Assembly: GCF_032393985.1 (NCBI RefSeq)
Contig: NZ_CP135918.1
Location: forward strand, 4,961,724-5,025,723
Direction of reading: 5' to 3'
Length of the DNA stretch: 64,000 bases
From: Fischerella sp. JS2
Lineage (GTDB): Bacteria; Cyanobacteriota; Cyanobacteriia; Cyanobacteriales; Nostocaceae
The notes under the pieces: generated by a model
What the model saw: only the letters and a program-made list of their open reading frames with translations
Databases searched by the model: none
What the model was told of the DNA's origin: nothing
In this document: piece by piece, positions 9,141 through 19,634 of the stretch
Position numbering within the stretch: the stretch's first letter is position 1
How the letters are laid out: every line of letters begins with the position of its first letter
Made by a program: the position numbers and the translations under genes

Positions 9141-10010
9141 ATGGCTGAGAATACAAAAAAAGTTTGGTTGATCACTGGTAGCTCAACTGGATTCGGACGG
9201 TCTTTGACCGAGACAGTACTTAAGCATGGCGATCGCGTTGTGGCAACAGCCCGTAAACCAGAGCAACTCAGTGACCTTATCACTCAGTATCCAGAGACAG
9301 TTAAACCTGTTCAACTGGATGTTACTAAACCACAGGAAGTTCGTAATGCGGTTAACGCCGCTCTTGATGCCTTTGGACGTATTGACGTATTGGTTAATAA
9401 CGCTGGCTACGGTGCTTTGGGAGCTATAGAAGAATTCAGTGATGAGGTGATCCGACAGCAATTTGAGACCAATGTCTTTGGAGCGCTTGATGTCATGCGG
9501 GTAGTACTTCCAGTAATGCGAAAACAGCGCTATGGTCATATCATCAATGTCTCGTCGGTAGCTGGTTTTGTGTCATTTGTGGGAACCGGAATTTATTGCG
9601 GCACCAAGTTTGCGTTGGAAGGAATATCAGAAGCACTAGCTCAAGAAGTGGCTCCACTGGGGATTAAAGTAACAATTATTGAACCTGGTGCTTTCCGCAC
9701 AGACTTCAATGGGCGATCGCTAGTTACACCTGATACACTCATCGACGATTATGCCTCTACTAGTGGTGAATTTCTGCAATGGATTCACAATATGAACGGC
9801 AAACAACCAGGCGATCCAGATAAAGCAGCTCTTGCCATTATGCAAGCCGTTACAAGTAACCACCCACCCTTGAGGTTAGCTCTGGGAGCAGATGCTGTCA
9901 ACGCCATTGATGCTAAGCTCAAGTCAGTTAAAGAAGAACTTGATACTTGGAAATCTGTTGCATGTGATACGACATTTGATGGAGTTGAAGTGGGAGCGAT
10001 CGGTGGATAG
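9141..10010 (+). CDS. SDR-family oxidoreductase (second in cluster)
   Basis: A 289-aa classical SDR when started at the ATG at 9141; an upstream TTG at 9117 would add eight residues (RININLI-type) with no family match. Motifs: TGSSTGFG at 12-19, NNAG at 86-89, Ser 138/139, Y152 and K156. The TARKP after strand 2 suggests NADP(H). It resembles the common 'SDR with oxidoreductase/retinol-dehydrogenase-like' bacterial group. It lies 57 bp after the CMD gene on the same strand, so it may be the last enzymatic step of the cluster. It is unlike the first SDR in sequence, so the pair is not a recent duplication. Substrate unknown. Confidence 0.93.
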   Translation: MAENTKKVWLITGSSTGFGRSLTETVLKHGDRVVATARKPEQLSDLITQYPETVKPVQLDVTKPQEVRNAVNAALDAFGRIDVLVNNAGYGALGAIEEFSDEVIRQQFETNVFGALDVMRVVLPVMRKQRYGHIINVSSVAGFVSFVGTGIYCGTKFALEGISEALAQEVAPLGIKVTIIEPGAFRTDFNGRSLVTPDTLIDDYASTSGEFLQWIHNMNGKQPGDPDKAALAIMQAVTSNHPPLRLALGADAVNAIDAKLKSVKEELDTWKSVACDTTFDGVEVGAIGG

Positions 10011-10112
10011 GCAAAAAGTTTACTAAATATTATCACCTAGAAATAGTTCCTTTGTTGGCAAAGTTTGTATCTATTTAGTTTTTGAAAGTTAGTAAAATAG
10101 GCAACGATAACA

Positions 10113-11015
10113 ATGCAACCGAATTTCTTTCAGTTGGTTTATTATCTGGGAATTTTCTTTTCCCTATCTTTGCTAATCGTCAATCCTGCTGAGGCAGCAA
10201 ATCTAATAGAGGGATTTTCACATCCTGAAAGTATTACTGCTGATTCCACAGGAAGAATTTTTGTCTCCAACATTGGTGAAAAGATGGAACCCACTGCCAA
10301 AGATGGAGATGGCTTTATTACTGAATTATCAGCAGATGGAACTGTCAAACGCAAGTTCTTCAACCCAAAAGGAACATTGAATGCTCCAAAAGGCTTAGCC
10401 GTCGTGAATAACGTTCTTTATGTAGCTGATATAGATCGGATTGTTGGTTTCAACCTCCAAAACAGTAAACAAGTCTTTTCTTTGGACTTATCTGCCAAGA
10501 CATCCTTTCTAAATGACTTGGCAACAATAGATGAAAACACTCTACTAGCATCGGCTTCAGATACCGGAACTGTCTATCAAATCTCTATTCCTAATAAACA
10601 ATTTGTAGCTCTATCAGGTCAGATTCCAGGGGCCAATGGTATCAGCTACGATAGTCAAACCAAGAGTATATATGTTGTCGGATTAGGAGAAAACTTTAAT
10701 GGCAAGGGGGGTATCTATAAACTTACTATGGCTAAACCCACTGCACAATTTGAGCAGATTAGTGTCCTACCTGGTTTCTTTGATGGCATAGCTCTTCTCA
10801 ATGACAATCGATTAATCTACTCAGATTGGGTGGGAATTCAAAAGCCAACCCCAGGAGCAATTTACATCTATAATGCCAACACCAAGAAAGCAGATTTACT
10901 CAAGTTACCAATCGAAATTAACGGGCCAGCGGATTTTTATTATCAACCAAAAGCTGGTTTGCTGTGGTTGCCGCTGACGTTGAATAACAAGGTTGCTATT
11001 CTCAAGCTGAATTAA
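10113..11015 (+). CDS. secreted beta-propeller (SMP-30-like) protein
   Basis: A 300-aa protein with a Sec signal peptide (hydrophobic about 8-24, cleavage likely after AEA). Blade-like segments include SHPESITADSTGRIFVSN, APKGLAVVNNVLYVAD, ANGISYDSQTKSIYVVG and FDGIALLNDNRLIYSD, as in SMP-30/ATP-dependent-lactonase-like propellers. It shares fold but little sequence with the propeller at 3978. It is separated by about 100 bp from the preceding SDR and could have its own promoter. It likely works in the periplasm with the GMC and CMD proteins; hydrolysis of a lactone formed by them is one possibility (inference). Confidence 0.75.
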   Translation: MQPNFFQLVYYLGIFFSLSLLIVNPAEAANLIEGFSHPESITADSTGRIFVSNIGEKMEPTAKDGDGFITELSADGTVKRKFFNPKGTLNAPKGLAVVNNVLYVADIDRIVGFNLQNSKQVFSLDLSAKTSFLNDLATIDENTLLASASDTGTVYQISIPNKQFVALSGQIPGANGISYDSQTKSIYVVGLGENFNGKGGIYKLTMAKPTAQFEQISVLPGFFDGIALLNDNRLIYSDWVGIQKPTPGAIYIYNANTKKADLLKLPIEINGPADFYYQPKAGLLWLPLTLNNKVAILKLN

Positions 11016-11374
11016 ACAGAGCGATTTTTTTCGGGGGAAATAGGCAACAATTAAGCAGGGGCTTTAAACATCAATCACCCCAAAGACCTTGAAATTTTGT
11101 AGATGCAAGTTCGGTAGAATTGATAACTTGCACCAGTTTCAACAAGCAAAGCATTTTGGAAATATGCGACGCTCCTGAGTGCGAAGGGTTAGGTAGTGGC
11201 TGCAAACAAGGGTGTTGTATCAGTGTAGAGCCTGATAGAAGTCACACTTCCTGTTTGGTTGCACCAACTACCCACAAGAGCGCTTGCGATCGCATAGCGT
11301 ACCGGAGGTTTATCGCCCTCATTCCTGATAAGCGGTTCTTATGAACGGTATCAGTCCTTTTTTGTCAAGTCTTG
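11016..11374. other. intergenic region after the propeller gene
   Basis: About 360 bp with no convincing gene. A 74-codon open frame at 11120-11344 is Cys-rich and of random composition. The segment 11281-11316 is a fragment of the gc-rich interspersed repeat seen elsewhere in the window. The psb34 promoter begins at 11375. Confidence 0.55.
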
Positions 11375-11403
11375 TTGACTATTTGTAACAATATTGTTAT
11401 ATT
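11375..11403 (+). promoter_or_regulatory. sigma70-type promoter of psb34
   Basis: TTGACT at 11375-11380, a 17-base spacer, then TATATT at 11398-11403. This is close to consensus in both hexamers and leaves a leader of about 30 bases, with AAAGGA at 11425-11430 as ribosome site. Inferred from sequence only. Confidence 0.65.
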
Positions 11404-11438
11404 TATTTACATAAAGAAACAAATAAAGGAAACAAGCT

Positions 11439-11609
11439 ATGTATACAACAGTTAATGAAGACGGCGTTTTGAATAATTACCCAACTGAACCCAAGATGTA
11501 CTATTCCGAGTACCCTGCAATTTGGGAACAACGCAAATACGTTATCCAAGCTGTTTTTGCATCTTTAATTGTCACTACTCTAGTTTTAGTTGGTTTTAGT
11601 GTTAGTTAA
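11439..11609 (+). CDS. psb34: Psb34-type (ssl1498 family) photosystem II small protein
   Basis: A 56-aa protein. The N-terminus MYTTVNEDGVLNNYPTEP matches the conserved start of the cyanobacterial 'ssl1498 family light-harvesting-like' proteins, now called Psb34, which attach to CP47 in photosystem II assembly intermediates near where high-light-inducible proteins bind. The sequence shows a polar stromal N-terminus, the conserved YSEYPA segment, a basic QRKY and one C-terminal transmembrane helix (about 35-54). A good promoter, a ribosome site and a downstream hairpin support a complete single-gene unit. The annotation rests on remembered family sequence. Confidence 0.85.
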   Translation: MYTTVNEDGVLNNYPTEPKMYYSEYPAIWEQRKYVIQAVFASLIVTTLVLVGFSVS

Positions 11610-11637
11610 GATTTTTGGCGTTGCATAAAATGGGCAT

Positions 11638-11722
11638 GTAGACGCGTAGCGGTGAGCCAGTGCGGTGGACGGGTTCCCCGGCATAAAGCACCTGGCGAAC
11701 CCGTAGGGCTTCCCGCAGGGTA
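11638..11722. repeat. GC-rich interspersed cyanobacterial repeat
   Basis: The segment with tagacgcgtagcg, cgggttccccggc, gcgaacccgtagggcttcc and cgcagggta is much more GC-rich than its surroundings. It is built of inverted sub-motifs (gggttccccgg / ggcgaaccc) like the short repeats common in Nostoc-type genomes. Related pieces occur at 11281-11316, 51768-51791 and 56366-56400. Confidence 0.6.
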
Positions 11723-11854
11723 TAATGAACCGCCAAGAACGCTAGGAATTAAGTTTTTTAATTGGCAGAAAAAGTAAAATCATCCCGCAAATATGCAAAG
11801 CCAGATTTTTTGTTTCTCGCTATATCTCTCAATTGTCATTCGTACTTTTGTTTT

Positions 11855-11877
11855 ACCTCGGTACTTAACACCGAGGT
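11855..11877. terminator. perfect 8-bp hairpin between convergent genes
   Basis: acctcggt (11855-11862) and its exact complement accgaggt (11870-11877) with a 7-base loop. T-rich on both sides, so it could terminate psb34 on the plus strand and the hydrolase on the minus strand. No long U-run follows, so efficiency is uncertain. Confidence 0.55.
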
Positions 11878-11944
11878 TGTTTGTTGTGGGGGATCCGCTT
11901 CAGCGCACCCCAATTAGACATTGCAGGCCGATCGCTCACGTACA

Positions 11945-12826
11945 CTAGAGTTGGGTGATCTGTTTGGTGTGATCTGCCAGAAATCGGCGGATATGACTGG
12001 CGATCGCATCCAAATCTTCTTCGAGGGCAAAATGTCCTGTATCTAGCAGATGAAACTCGATGTTTTTCAAGTCGCGCTGATAGGGATGAGCGCCTTCAGC
12101 GGGAAAGATGAAATCATTCTTGCCCCAAACAACTAATGTCGGTGGTTGATAGGTACGGAAATACTCCTGCCATTGGGGATATAGCGGCGGGTTGGAACCG
12201 TAGCTGTCAAACAAAGCAAGTTGAATATCATTGTTACCTGGTCGATCTAAAAAGTGTTGATCGATAATCCAATTATCAGGGCTAATAACTTGAGGATTAC
12301 GAACACCATGCGTATACTGCCATTTGGTGGCATCAAGAGTGAGAAGTTGCCTCAACTTATCGGTATTTTCTGATGAGCGATCGCGCCAGTACGCTTTAAT
12401 CGGTTCCCAGAATTCATTTAAACCTTCCTCATAAGCGTTACCATTTTGGACAATCAACGCCTCAACTCGCTCTGGATGTTTCGTCGCTAGTCGAAATCCA
12501 ATCGGAGCGCCATAATCCATTACATAAAGACTGTACTTGCTTAAACCAACCGCTTCAGTGAACTTTTCCATCACTTCCGCTAGACGATCAAACGTGTAGT
12601 CAAACTCATCGACTTTTGGCATGGAACTATTACCAAAGCCAGGATAATCAGGTGCGATCAAATGGAAGCGATCAGCAAGAGCAACAATTAAATTGCGAAA
12701 CATGTGAGATGAAGTTGGAAAGCCGTGAAGCAGCAAAATAGTAGGATTGTTCGGCGCTCCAGCTTCACGATAGAAGATGTTGAGTCCATCAACCTCAATG
12801 ATGTGGTAAGTCGTTTGGCTAGTCAT
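11945..12826 (-). CDS. alpha/beta hydrolase (epoxide hydrolase/dehalogenase-like)
   Basis: A 293-aa alpha/beta-hydrolase. The oxyanion-hole motif HGFP is at 34-37. The nucleophile elbow VMDYGAPIG puts Asp104 as nucleophile, as in epoxide hydrolases and haloalkane dehalogenases rather than Ser esterases. The acid lies in the WGKNDFIFP region (about 237) and the catalytic His in [10 protein letters not shown] (about 262). A helical cap covers about 135-220. It sits head-to-head with a LysR gene 100 bp away, which probably controls it. Aspartyl-nucleophile hydrolases of this type in cyanobacteria are usually of unknown natural substrate. Confidence 0.9.
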   Translation of the reverse strand: MTSQTTYHIIEVDGLNIFYREAGAPNNPTILLLHGFPTSSHMFRNLIVALADRFHLIAPDYPGFGNSSMPKVDEFDYTFDRLAEVMEKFTEAVGLSKYSLYVMDYGAPIGFRLATKHPERVEALIVQNGNAYEEGLNEFWEPIKAYWRDRSSENTDKLRQLLTLDATKWQYTHGVRNPQVISPDNWIIDQHFLDRPGNNDIQLALFDSYGSNPPLYPQWQEYFRTYQPPTLVVWGKNDFIFPAEGAHPYQRDLKNIEFHLLDTGHFALEEDLDAIASHIRRFLADHTKQITQL

Positions 12827-12926
12827 TGCGTTTAAAAGTGGTGTTGTGAGGTTTACACTCTTATACTCAAGCAGATAAACTTATAGAGCAAGACTATTTT
12901 TAAGATTAAAGTCATAGACAATATCT

Positions 12927-13790
12927 ATGGATATGTACCAAATTCGCTATTTTCTAGCGATCGCAGAAACAGGTGGTTTCACCAAAGCTGCTGAACGCCT
13001 GTTTGTCTCCCAACCTTCACTTTCGGCAGGTATCAAGAAACTGGAGCAAGAACTAGGAGTGACGTTATTTGAGCGGGGTGGGCGACGGGCGATTCTAACA
13101 CCAGCAGGAAAGTTTTTCTTGGAAAAGGCAAAGACGATTCTGAATGAGTACCAGGTAACGTTGCGGGAACTGAAGGGATTTCACCACCAGCCAACGCTGC
13201 GTTTGGGTACTTTGCGAACAATTCGTATTAGCAGTTTGGCAGGGCTAATTCGTGATTTTCAAGCACAGCATCCCAATATGCTGATCGAGTTAGTGGACGG
13301 TACCATCGAAGATTTACGCAACACCTTAGAGTCAGGTGATATAGACTTAGCAATTACTGTCCTGGATAACCGAGAAGACCCAAAAACATCAATGATCTTG
13401 TACAAACAACGCCGTATGCTTGCAGTGCCAACCTCTCACCCATTTGCCCAACGAGGAAGTGTACGGTTGATGGAACTGAATCAACAACCCTATATTGATC
13501 GATTGCACTGCGAACTGTGGGGAGAAACACAAAATTTGTTTGCATCAAAAGACATTCAACCCCAAGTTATCTACAAAGCAGATCATGAAGAGTGGGTGAT
13601 TTCGCTGATTGCTGCCGGACTGGGAATGTCGATCATGCCAGAGTGGCAAGGTATTCCAGGAGTTACTTACATCCCTGTTTTAGACTTACCATTACAGCGT
13701 GCAATCGGTTTAATTTGGCGAGCAAAGCAAGAATCAGTGGTGATTAACAAATTCTGTGCCTTTGCAGCAAGCCATTATTGGCAGGGATAA
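12927..13790 (+). CDS. LysR-family transcriptional regulator
   Basis: A 287-aa LysR-type regulator. N-terminal winged HTH (MYQIRYFLAIAETGGFTKAA, then SQPSLSAGIKKLEQELG) at about 3-63 and effector domain at about 88-285. It belongs to the CynR/CbbR/OxyR-like subgroup and differs from the LysR at 1970. It is divergent from the Asp-nucleophile hydrolase across about 100 bp, the standard set-up for local control. No clear T-N11-A operator could be fixed by eye. Conventional length, no oddities. Confidence 0.93.
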   Translation: MDMYQIRYFLAIAETGGFTKAAERLFVSQPSLSAGIKKLEQELGVTLFERGGRRAILTPAGKFFLEKAKTILNEYQVTLRELKGFHHQPTLRLGTLRTIRISSLAGLIRDFQAQHPNMLIELVDGTIEDLRNTLESGDIDLAITVLDNREDPKTSMILYKQRRMLAVPTSHPFAQRGSVRLMELNQQPYIDRLHCELWGETQNLFASKDIQPQVIYKADHEEWVISLIAAGLGMSIMPEWQGIPGVTYIPVLDLPLQRAIGLIWRAKQESVVINKFCAFAASHYWQG

Positions 13791-14304
13791 TACTGTGGTT
13801 AAAAGCCTGATTGAAGGCGCTACACACAAAGAAATGCTCAATAAGATAGTCGAACAGTTAGGGGTTGCAACTCAAAACACCTAACCAAATATAACGAGCG
13901 ATCGCTCCAGTGATGGCATAATCGAAGCCAACGATAGAATTAATGAAGTCAAAGTTTATTTATACAAGATTAGAAATAAGAAATTTTATTTAATACCTTA
14001 CTAATCTATTATTTAGAGTTGGATTTTCATTTCATAGTTAATACCATAATTTAGAGCTATGTTTACATGTATTTAGTAATATTTAATTTTTGATATTAAA
14101 CTGTCTATTAATTCATACAATTTAGTTTATTAATTTAAATTAGATTAACAAATTCCGAATATTACTCTTAAATGAATGTTAATTAATTCACTAACTAATT
14201 AATTAACACTTATTTTTCAGTTAACTCAGGATTAAATTATAAATATTAATATTTTTCATGAGAGAAAAACTTTCAAGATGAAGTACAACTTCAAATAAAT
14301 ACTC
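13791..14304. other. intergenic region before nucA, possible gene remnant
   Basis: About 510 bp. From GTG 13795 to TAA 13884 there is a 29-codon frame whose translation (EGATHKEMLNKIVEQLGV) looks protein-like and could be the 3' end of a lost gene; low confidence. The remainder, 13930-14300, is strongly AT-rich with no gene or hairpin. One GCGATCGC lies near 13900. Confidence 0.4.
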
Positions 14305-15150
14305 ATGAAGAAAGCGAAGTTTTCGACTTTCCTGATTTCTTGTGCATCTGCTTGTCCGCTTGCTGTTTTACTTGCAACTATATCCACTCCTGCACCTGCC
14401 CAAAATTCCGTGCATTTAACGATGGGTAATCCTAGCAATGCAGGGACTTCTAGCCTAAGTAACTATTTATTAGTTAAACCACAATACGCAACATCACATC
14501 ACTGTAATAGAGGTATACCAAACTGGGTTAGTTGGCAATTGAATTCGTCTTGGCTAGGAAGTGCGCCTCGCCAAGATGATTTCCGTGCTGATACCACACT
14601 ACCAAGTGGTTGCTATCGAGTCAGCAGTTCTGATTATACAGGCAGTGGATTTGATAGAGGGCATATGACACCCTCAGCAGATAGGACAAACACAATTGCG
14701 AACAATTCCGCAACATTTTTGATGACAAATATAGTTCCTCAAGCTCCTGATAATAATCAGGGTCCTTGGGCAGCTTTAGAAAATTACAGCAGAGATTTAG
14801 TAGTTTACGAGGGAAAAGAACTATATATCATTTCTGGCGGATACGGCTCAGGTGGAACTGGCTCCAATGGAGGAGCTAGTACAATTTCAAGTGGTAGAGT
14901 TACAGTACCAGACAGAGTTTGGAAGGCTATTATAGTCTTGGATCGACCCGGACTTGGAATTAGCGGTGTAACAGTTAGTACACGAGTCATCGCTGTCGAT
15001 ATGCCTAATGACCAAGGAATTAGAAACAACGACTGGCGTTGGTACAGAGTGAGTGTAGATACAATTGAAGCGAGAACAGGTTACAACTTGTTTTCCAATG
15101 TTTCGGATATAATTGAAAATACAATTGAAGCTAGAGTTGATAATCAGTAA
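14305..15150 (+). CDS. nucA: secreted non-specific DNA/RNA endonuclease NucA
   Basis: A 281-aa sugar-non-specific nuclease of the beta-beta-alpha-metal family, which degrades single- and double-stranded DNA and RNA with Mg2+. Signal peptide about 1-33. The DRGH motif at 117-120 (FDRGHMTPSADR) supplies the general-base His120. N151 and E159 (NNQGPWAALEN) match the Mg2+-binding and catalytic Asn/Glu of Anabaena NucA (D121, H124, N155, E163) with a constant offset of four. The C-terminal extension ends IENTIEARVDNQ. A strong terminator follows, then the convergent inhibitor gene. Acts extracellularly or in the periplasm. All catalytic residues present, so it should be active. Confidence 0.96.
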   Translation: MKKAKFSTFLISCASACPLAVLLATISTPAPAQNSVHLTMGNPSNAGTSSLSNYLLVKPQYATSHHCNRGIPNWVSWQLNSSWLGSAPRQDDFRADTTLPSGCYRVSSSDYTGSGFDRGHMTPSADRTNTIANNSATFLMTNIVPQAPDNNQGPWAALENYSRDLVVYEGKELYIISGGYGSGGTGSNGGASTISSGRVTVPDRVWKAIIVLDRPGLGISGVTVSTRVIAVDMPNDQGIRNNDWRWYRVSVDTIEARTGYNLFSNVSDIIENTIEARVDNQ

Positions 15151-15170
15151 AAGTTAATAGCACTTCAAAC

Positions 15171-15208
15171 AATTACCCGTCTTAATATTAGACGGGTAAT
15201 TCTTTTTG
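15171..15208 (+). terminator. rho-independent terminator of nucA
   Basis: A 12-bp perfect stem (15171-15182 with 15190-15201), 7-base loop and a following CTTTTTG. Placed 20 bases after the nucA stop. The AT-rich lower stem would also give A/U tracts on the minus strand, so it may serve nuiA as well. Confidence 0.88.
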
Positions 15209-15229
15209 TTACTTCCTAATATTTGTTTA

Positions 15230-15634
15230 TCAGGTTTCTACCAGTTTGGTTGATAAGCCTGCTAAATTACCTGACTGTGTTTTGCCAACTATATAGACAT
15301 CAATATTTATTCTTCCAACACGATAAACTTGAACGTCGCTGAGGTTACTTTTTATTGTTTCAACAAGCTTTTGATATTTTTTCACATCCTCTTTTTGTTG
15401 TTCATCATGCCATTCTTGCTCAACAGCAACATTTCTAAAAAAATAATCTAAATCTACTACTTCTACTGGTACATCTAAGGGATGATCTGTGAACTCTAGA
15501 ATCTTTGTATAAGTAATAGGCTCTTGTTGAGTAATTTGCCAGTAAACCGATTCAAAAGGAAATTCTGATTCACTAGGCATTAATAAACCATCAGCAGCTT
15601 CTTTAAGTTTTGCAGCAACTTCTGCATTATTCAT
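15230..15634 (-). CDS. nuiA: nuclease A inhibitor NuiA
   Basis: A 134-aa acidic cytoplasmic protein that matches Anabaena NuiA along its length: DGLLMPSESEFPFE near the N-terminus, VVDLDYFF in the middle, and the C-terminal run DVYIVGKTQSGNLAGLSTK. NuiA binds NucA at picomolar strength and inserts its C-terminal Thr-Glu-Thr near the active-site metal; here the last residues are VET, with the preceding K-L, so the functional end is kept. No signal peptide, fitting protection of the cytoplasm. It is convergent with nucA across a shared terminator, so nuclease and immunity protein are expressed separately but inherited together. Confidence 0.94.
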   Translation of the reverse strand: MNNAEVAAKLKEAADGLLMPSESEFPFESVYWQITQQEPITYTKILEFTDHPLDVPVEVVDLDYFFRNVAVEQEWHDEQQKEDVKKYQKLVETIKSNLSDVQVYRVGRINIDVYIVGKTQSGNLAGLSTKLVET

Positions 15635-15831
15635 TGACTAAATTCTCCAAGTATTTTGTTGAATTATGAATTTATATAATTCACATTTGAAGTGCGATCG
15701 CTTTTAAAAGTTAAGCTCTAACAAAAACTATCTAATATTAATAACTTCTTAGGCTGTATTTAAACCAGATTTGGTAATCAATACATATAGCAACTAGTTG
15801 CCTGTTCCTTACTATTCTAAAACAGACATTT

Positions 15832-17421
15832 ATGAAGCGTTTTCACTTCGAGCGCTTGCTATCTACTAAGGTAGAACGGCGACGCTTTCTGATTGGTGCT
15901 GGGACAGTTACAGCAACTATGTTCGCCACTGTTTGGACTCATAAAGTTGTTGCACAACCGAGATTTTCTGCTTATCCCTTCAGTCTTGGTGTGGCTTCTG
16001 GTGATCCCTTACAAGATAGTGTAGTGCTGTGGACGCGACTAGCTCCAGACCCGTTAAATGGTGGTGGTATGCCACAGGTGAATGTGCCAGTGCAATGGCA
16101 AGTTGCTTTGGATGAGAATATGAGAAAAGTCGTGCGACGGGGTACAGTAATGGCAGTCCCTGAACTTGCACACTCTGTTCATGTGGATGTAGGTGGTTTA
16201 GAGCCTGATTGTTGGTATTGGTATCAGTTTAAAGTAGGTAAGCAAGTTAGCCCGATTGGTCGCACTCGTACTGCTCCAGCCATCAACAGTTGGTTCAATC
16301 AGCTTAAATTTGCGTTCGTTACTTGCCAAAAGTGGGAGGATGGTTACTATTCGGCTTACCATCGCTTGGCTGAGGAAGACCTAGACCTAGTTTTTCATTT
16401 GGGTGACTATATTTACGAATATGGTATCCCTTCTACAGGTGGTGTACGTAACGTTTCTTTGCCTGAGCAGTTCTCGGAGGAAACCAAGACGCTTGAGCAA
16501 TACCGCCTTCGGTATGCCCTATACAAAACCGACCCAGATTTGCAAAAGGCTCACGCCTTATTCCCCTTTGTGGTAACTTGGGACGACCATGAAGTGGACA
16601 ACGATTACACTAATAATATCTCTGAAAATAACGATCCGGTCGAAGATTTCCTCAACAGACGTGCGGCTGCTTATCAGGCCTACTATGAACATCAACCACT
16701 GCGTCGATTTTCTCTACCCCGAGGGTCAGATATGCGACTGTTTCGTCGGTTGACCTTTGGTAATCTGGCTGAGTTCAGCGTACTTGATACCCGCCAGTAC
16801 CGCAGCGATCACCCGTGCGGCGATGGTGAAACACCTCGTTGCTCAGCGGCTGTTGATCCCTCAAAGACCATGCTTGGCAAACAGCAGGAGCATTGGTTAC
16901 TCAAAGGTCTTCACCGCTCCCAAGCACGCTGGAATATACTTGCTCAACAGGTGTTGATGGCAGAGCTAGATCACAAAATTGGAGCGGGCGAAGTATTTTG
17001 GAACGACTCTTGGGATGGGTACCCTATTGCACGTAATCGCATTTTAAGCCAGATCGCGACTCAAAAAATCTCCAATCCTGTCGTCATTACTGGCGATTGG
17101 CATTCGACATTCGTTAATGACCTTAAGCTTGATTTCAAGAACCCTAACTCTCCAACAATCGCCACAGAGTTCGTAACTCCCTCACTCACCAGCAATGGTG
17201 ATGCCATCGTCTACGGTCCTTACTACGGCCCTATGATCCCCGAAAACCCACACATTAAGTTCTTCGACGGTGATCGTCGCGGCTACTTCCGAGTTAACCT
17301 CAACCATGAGCGTTGGCAAACCGATCTGCGTGTCGTCGAAACCGTAAGCCGCGCAGATGCACCCGTCTATACTCTGGCTTCTTTTATTGTTGAGAATGGT
17401 CGTCCAGGCATTCAAGCATAA
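15832..17421 (+). CDS. phoD: PhoD-type alkaline phosphatase/phosphodiesterase, Tat-exported
   Basis: A 529-aa secreted phosphatase that releases phosphate from monoesters and diesters using Fe/Ca. Tat signal ERRRFLIGAG with a hydrophobic core to about residue 42. An N-terminal PhoD domain (FSLGVASGDPLQDSVVLWTR) precedes the metallophosphatase core with metal-binding motifs HLGDYIYEY, WDDHEVDNDY and GDWHSTFVNDL. Length is normal for PhoD. A phosphate-starvation (Pho) box would be expected upstream, but none could be identified with confidence in 15640-15831. Single-gene unit. Together with the PiT transporter at 22 kb it provides phosphate scavenging. Confidence 0.95.
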   Translation: MKRFHFERLLSTKVERRRFLIGAGTVTATMFATVWTHKVVAQPRFSAYPFSLGVASGDPLQDSVVLWTRLAPDPLNGGGMPQVNVPVQWQVALDENMRKVVRRGTVMAVPELAHSVHVDVGGLEPDCWYWYQFKVGKQVSPIGRTRTAPAINSWFNQLKFAFVTCQKWEDGYYSAYHRLAEEDLDLVFHLGDYIYEYGIPSTGGVRNVSLPEQFSEETKTLEQYRLRYALYKTDPDLQKAHALFPFVVTWDDHEVDNDYTNNISENNDPVEDFLNRRAAAYQAYYEHQPLRRFSLPRGSDMRLFRRLTFGNLAEFSVLDTRQYRSDHPCGDGETPRCSAAVDPSKTMLGKQQEHWLLKGLHRSQARWNILAQQVLMAELDHKIGAGEVFWNDSWDGYPIARNRILSQIATQKISNPVVITGDWHSTFVNDLKLDFKNPNSPTIATEFVTPSLTSNGDAIVYGPYYGPMIPENPHIKFFDGDRRGYFRVNLNHERWQTDLRVVETVSRADAPVYTLASFIVENGRPGIQA

Positions 17422-17836
17422 TGTAGCGAGAATAGATTATTGTCGGCGAGGAATGTTACTGTCTAAGTGGAGGTAAAATTGTAAGCAGTATGAAAGTATT
17501 GCCCTACGTTTAAATACAATCACCACTTTATAAAGGAAGCGATCGCTCACTTTATATTTTTATATCAAGAGTATAGTTTATCCTGACTTTTGAGGGCTTG
17601 TTTCCCATATACCATCTATCTTTATGAAAAGCAAGCAATCCTAAATGTCCAACGCAGTTAAATTATGCATGGGAGTGTCAATCTACAACAATATATTTTT
17701 ACTCAGTTTTGCATGTGTCCCACACTAACAACACTGTACTATTCAGTACTTGTTGTATAGCGTGGGACTGTCGTTGATGGTACTAGCTGGGAATTTTACC
17801 CAGGAAAATTTCAAGACCATATCTGTCTTTAGAATA
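17422..17836. other. intergenic region between phoD and hetR 3' ends
   Basis: About 415 bp between convergent genes. One GCGATCGC near 17540. The main structure is the long hairpin at 17717-17768, annotated separately. No gene seen; a 61-codon minus frame at 17743-17928 overlaps the hairpin and the hetR end and is not credible. Confidence 0.6.
17717..17768. terminator. long hairpin downstream of hetR
   Basis: A 52-base element folding into a stem of about 23 pairs: outer arms gtcccac/gtgggac, middle aacaaca-type arms pairing with tgttgt, inner arms gtact/agtac around the loop attc, with two small mismatches or bulges. It lies 69 bases past the hetR stop. No long U-tract follows on either strand, so it may be a 3'-end stabiliser or small palindromic repeat rather than a classic terminator. 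Confidence 0.6.

Positions 17837-19634
<1,798 letters not shown>

Noticed and set aside
11120-11344. 74-codon Cys-rich open frame
   Set aside because: Random-looking composition and includes a gc-rich repeat fragment; no ribosome site.
15640-15831. Possible Pho box upstream of phoD (tttaaaccagatttggtaa)
   Set aside because: Not close enough to the direct-repeat consensus to claim.
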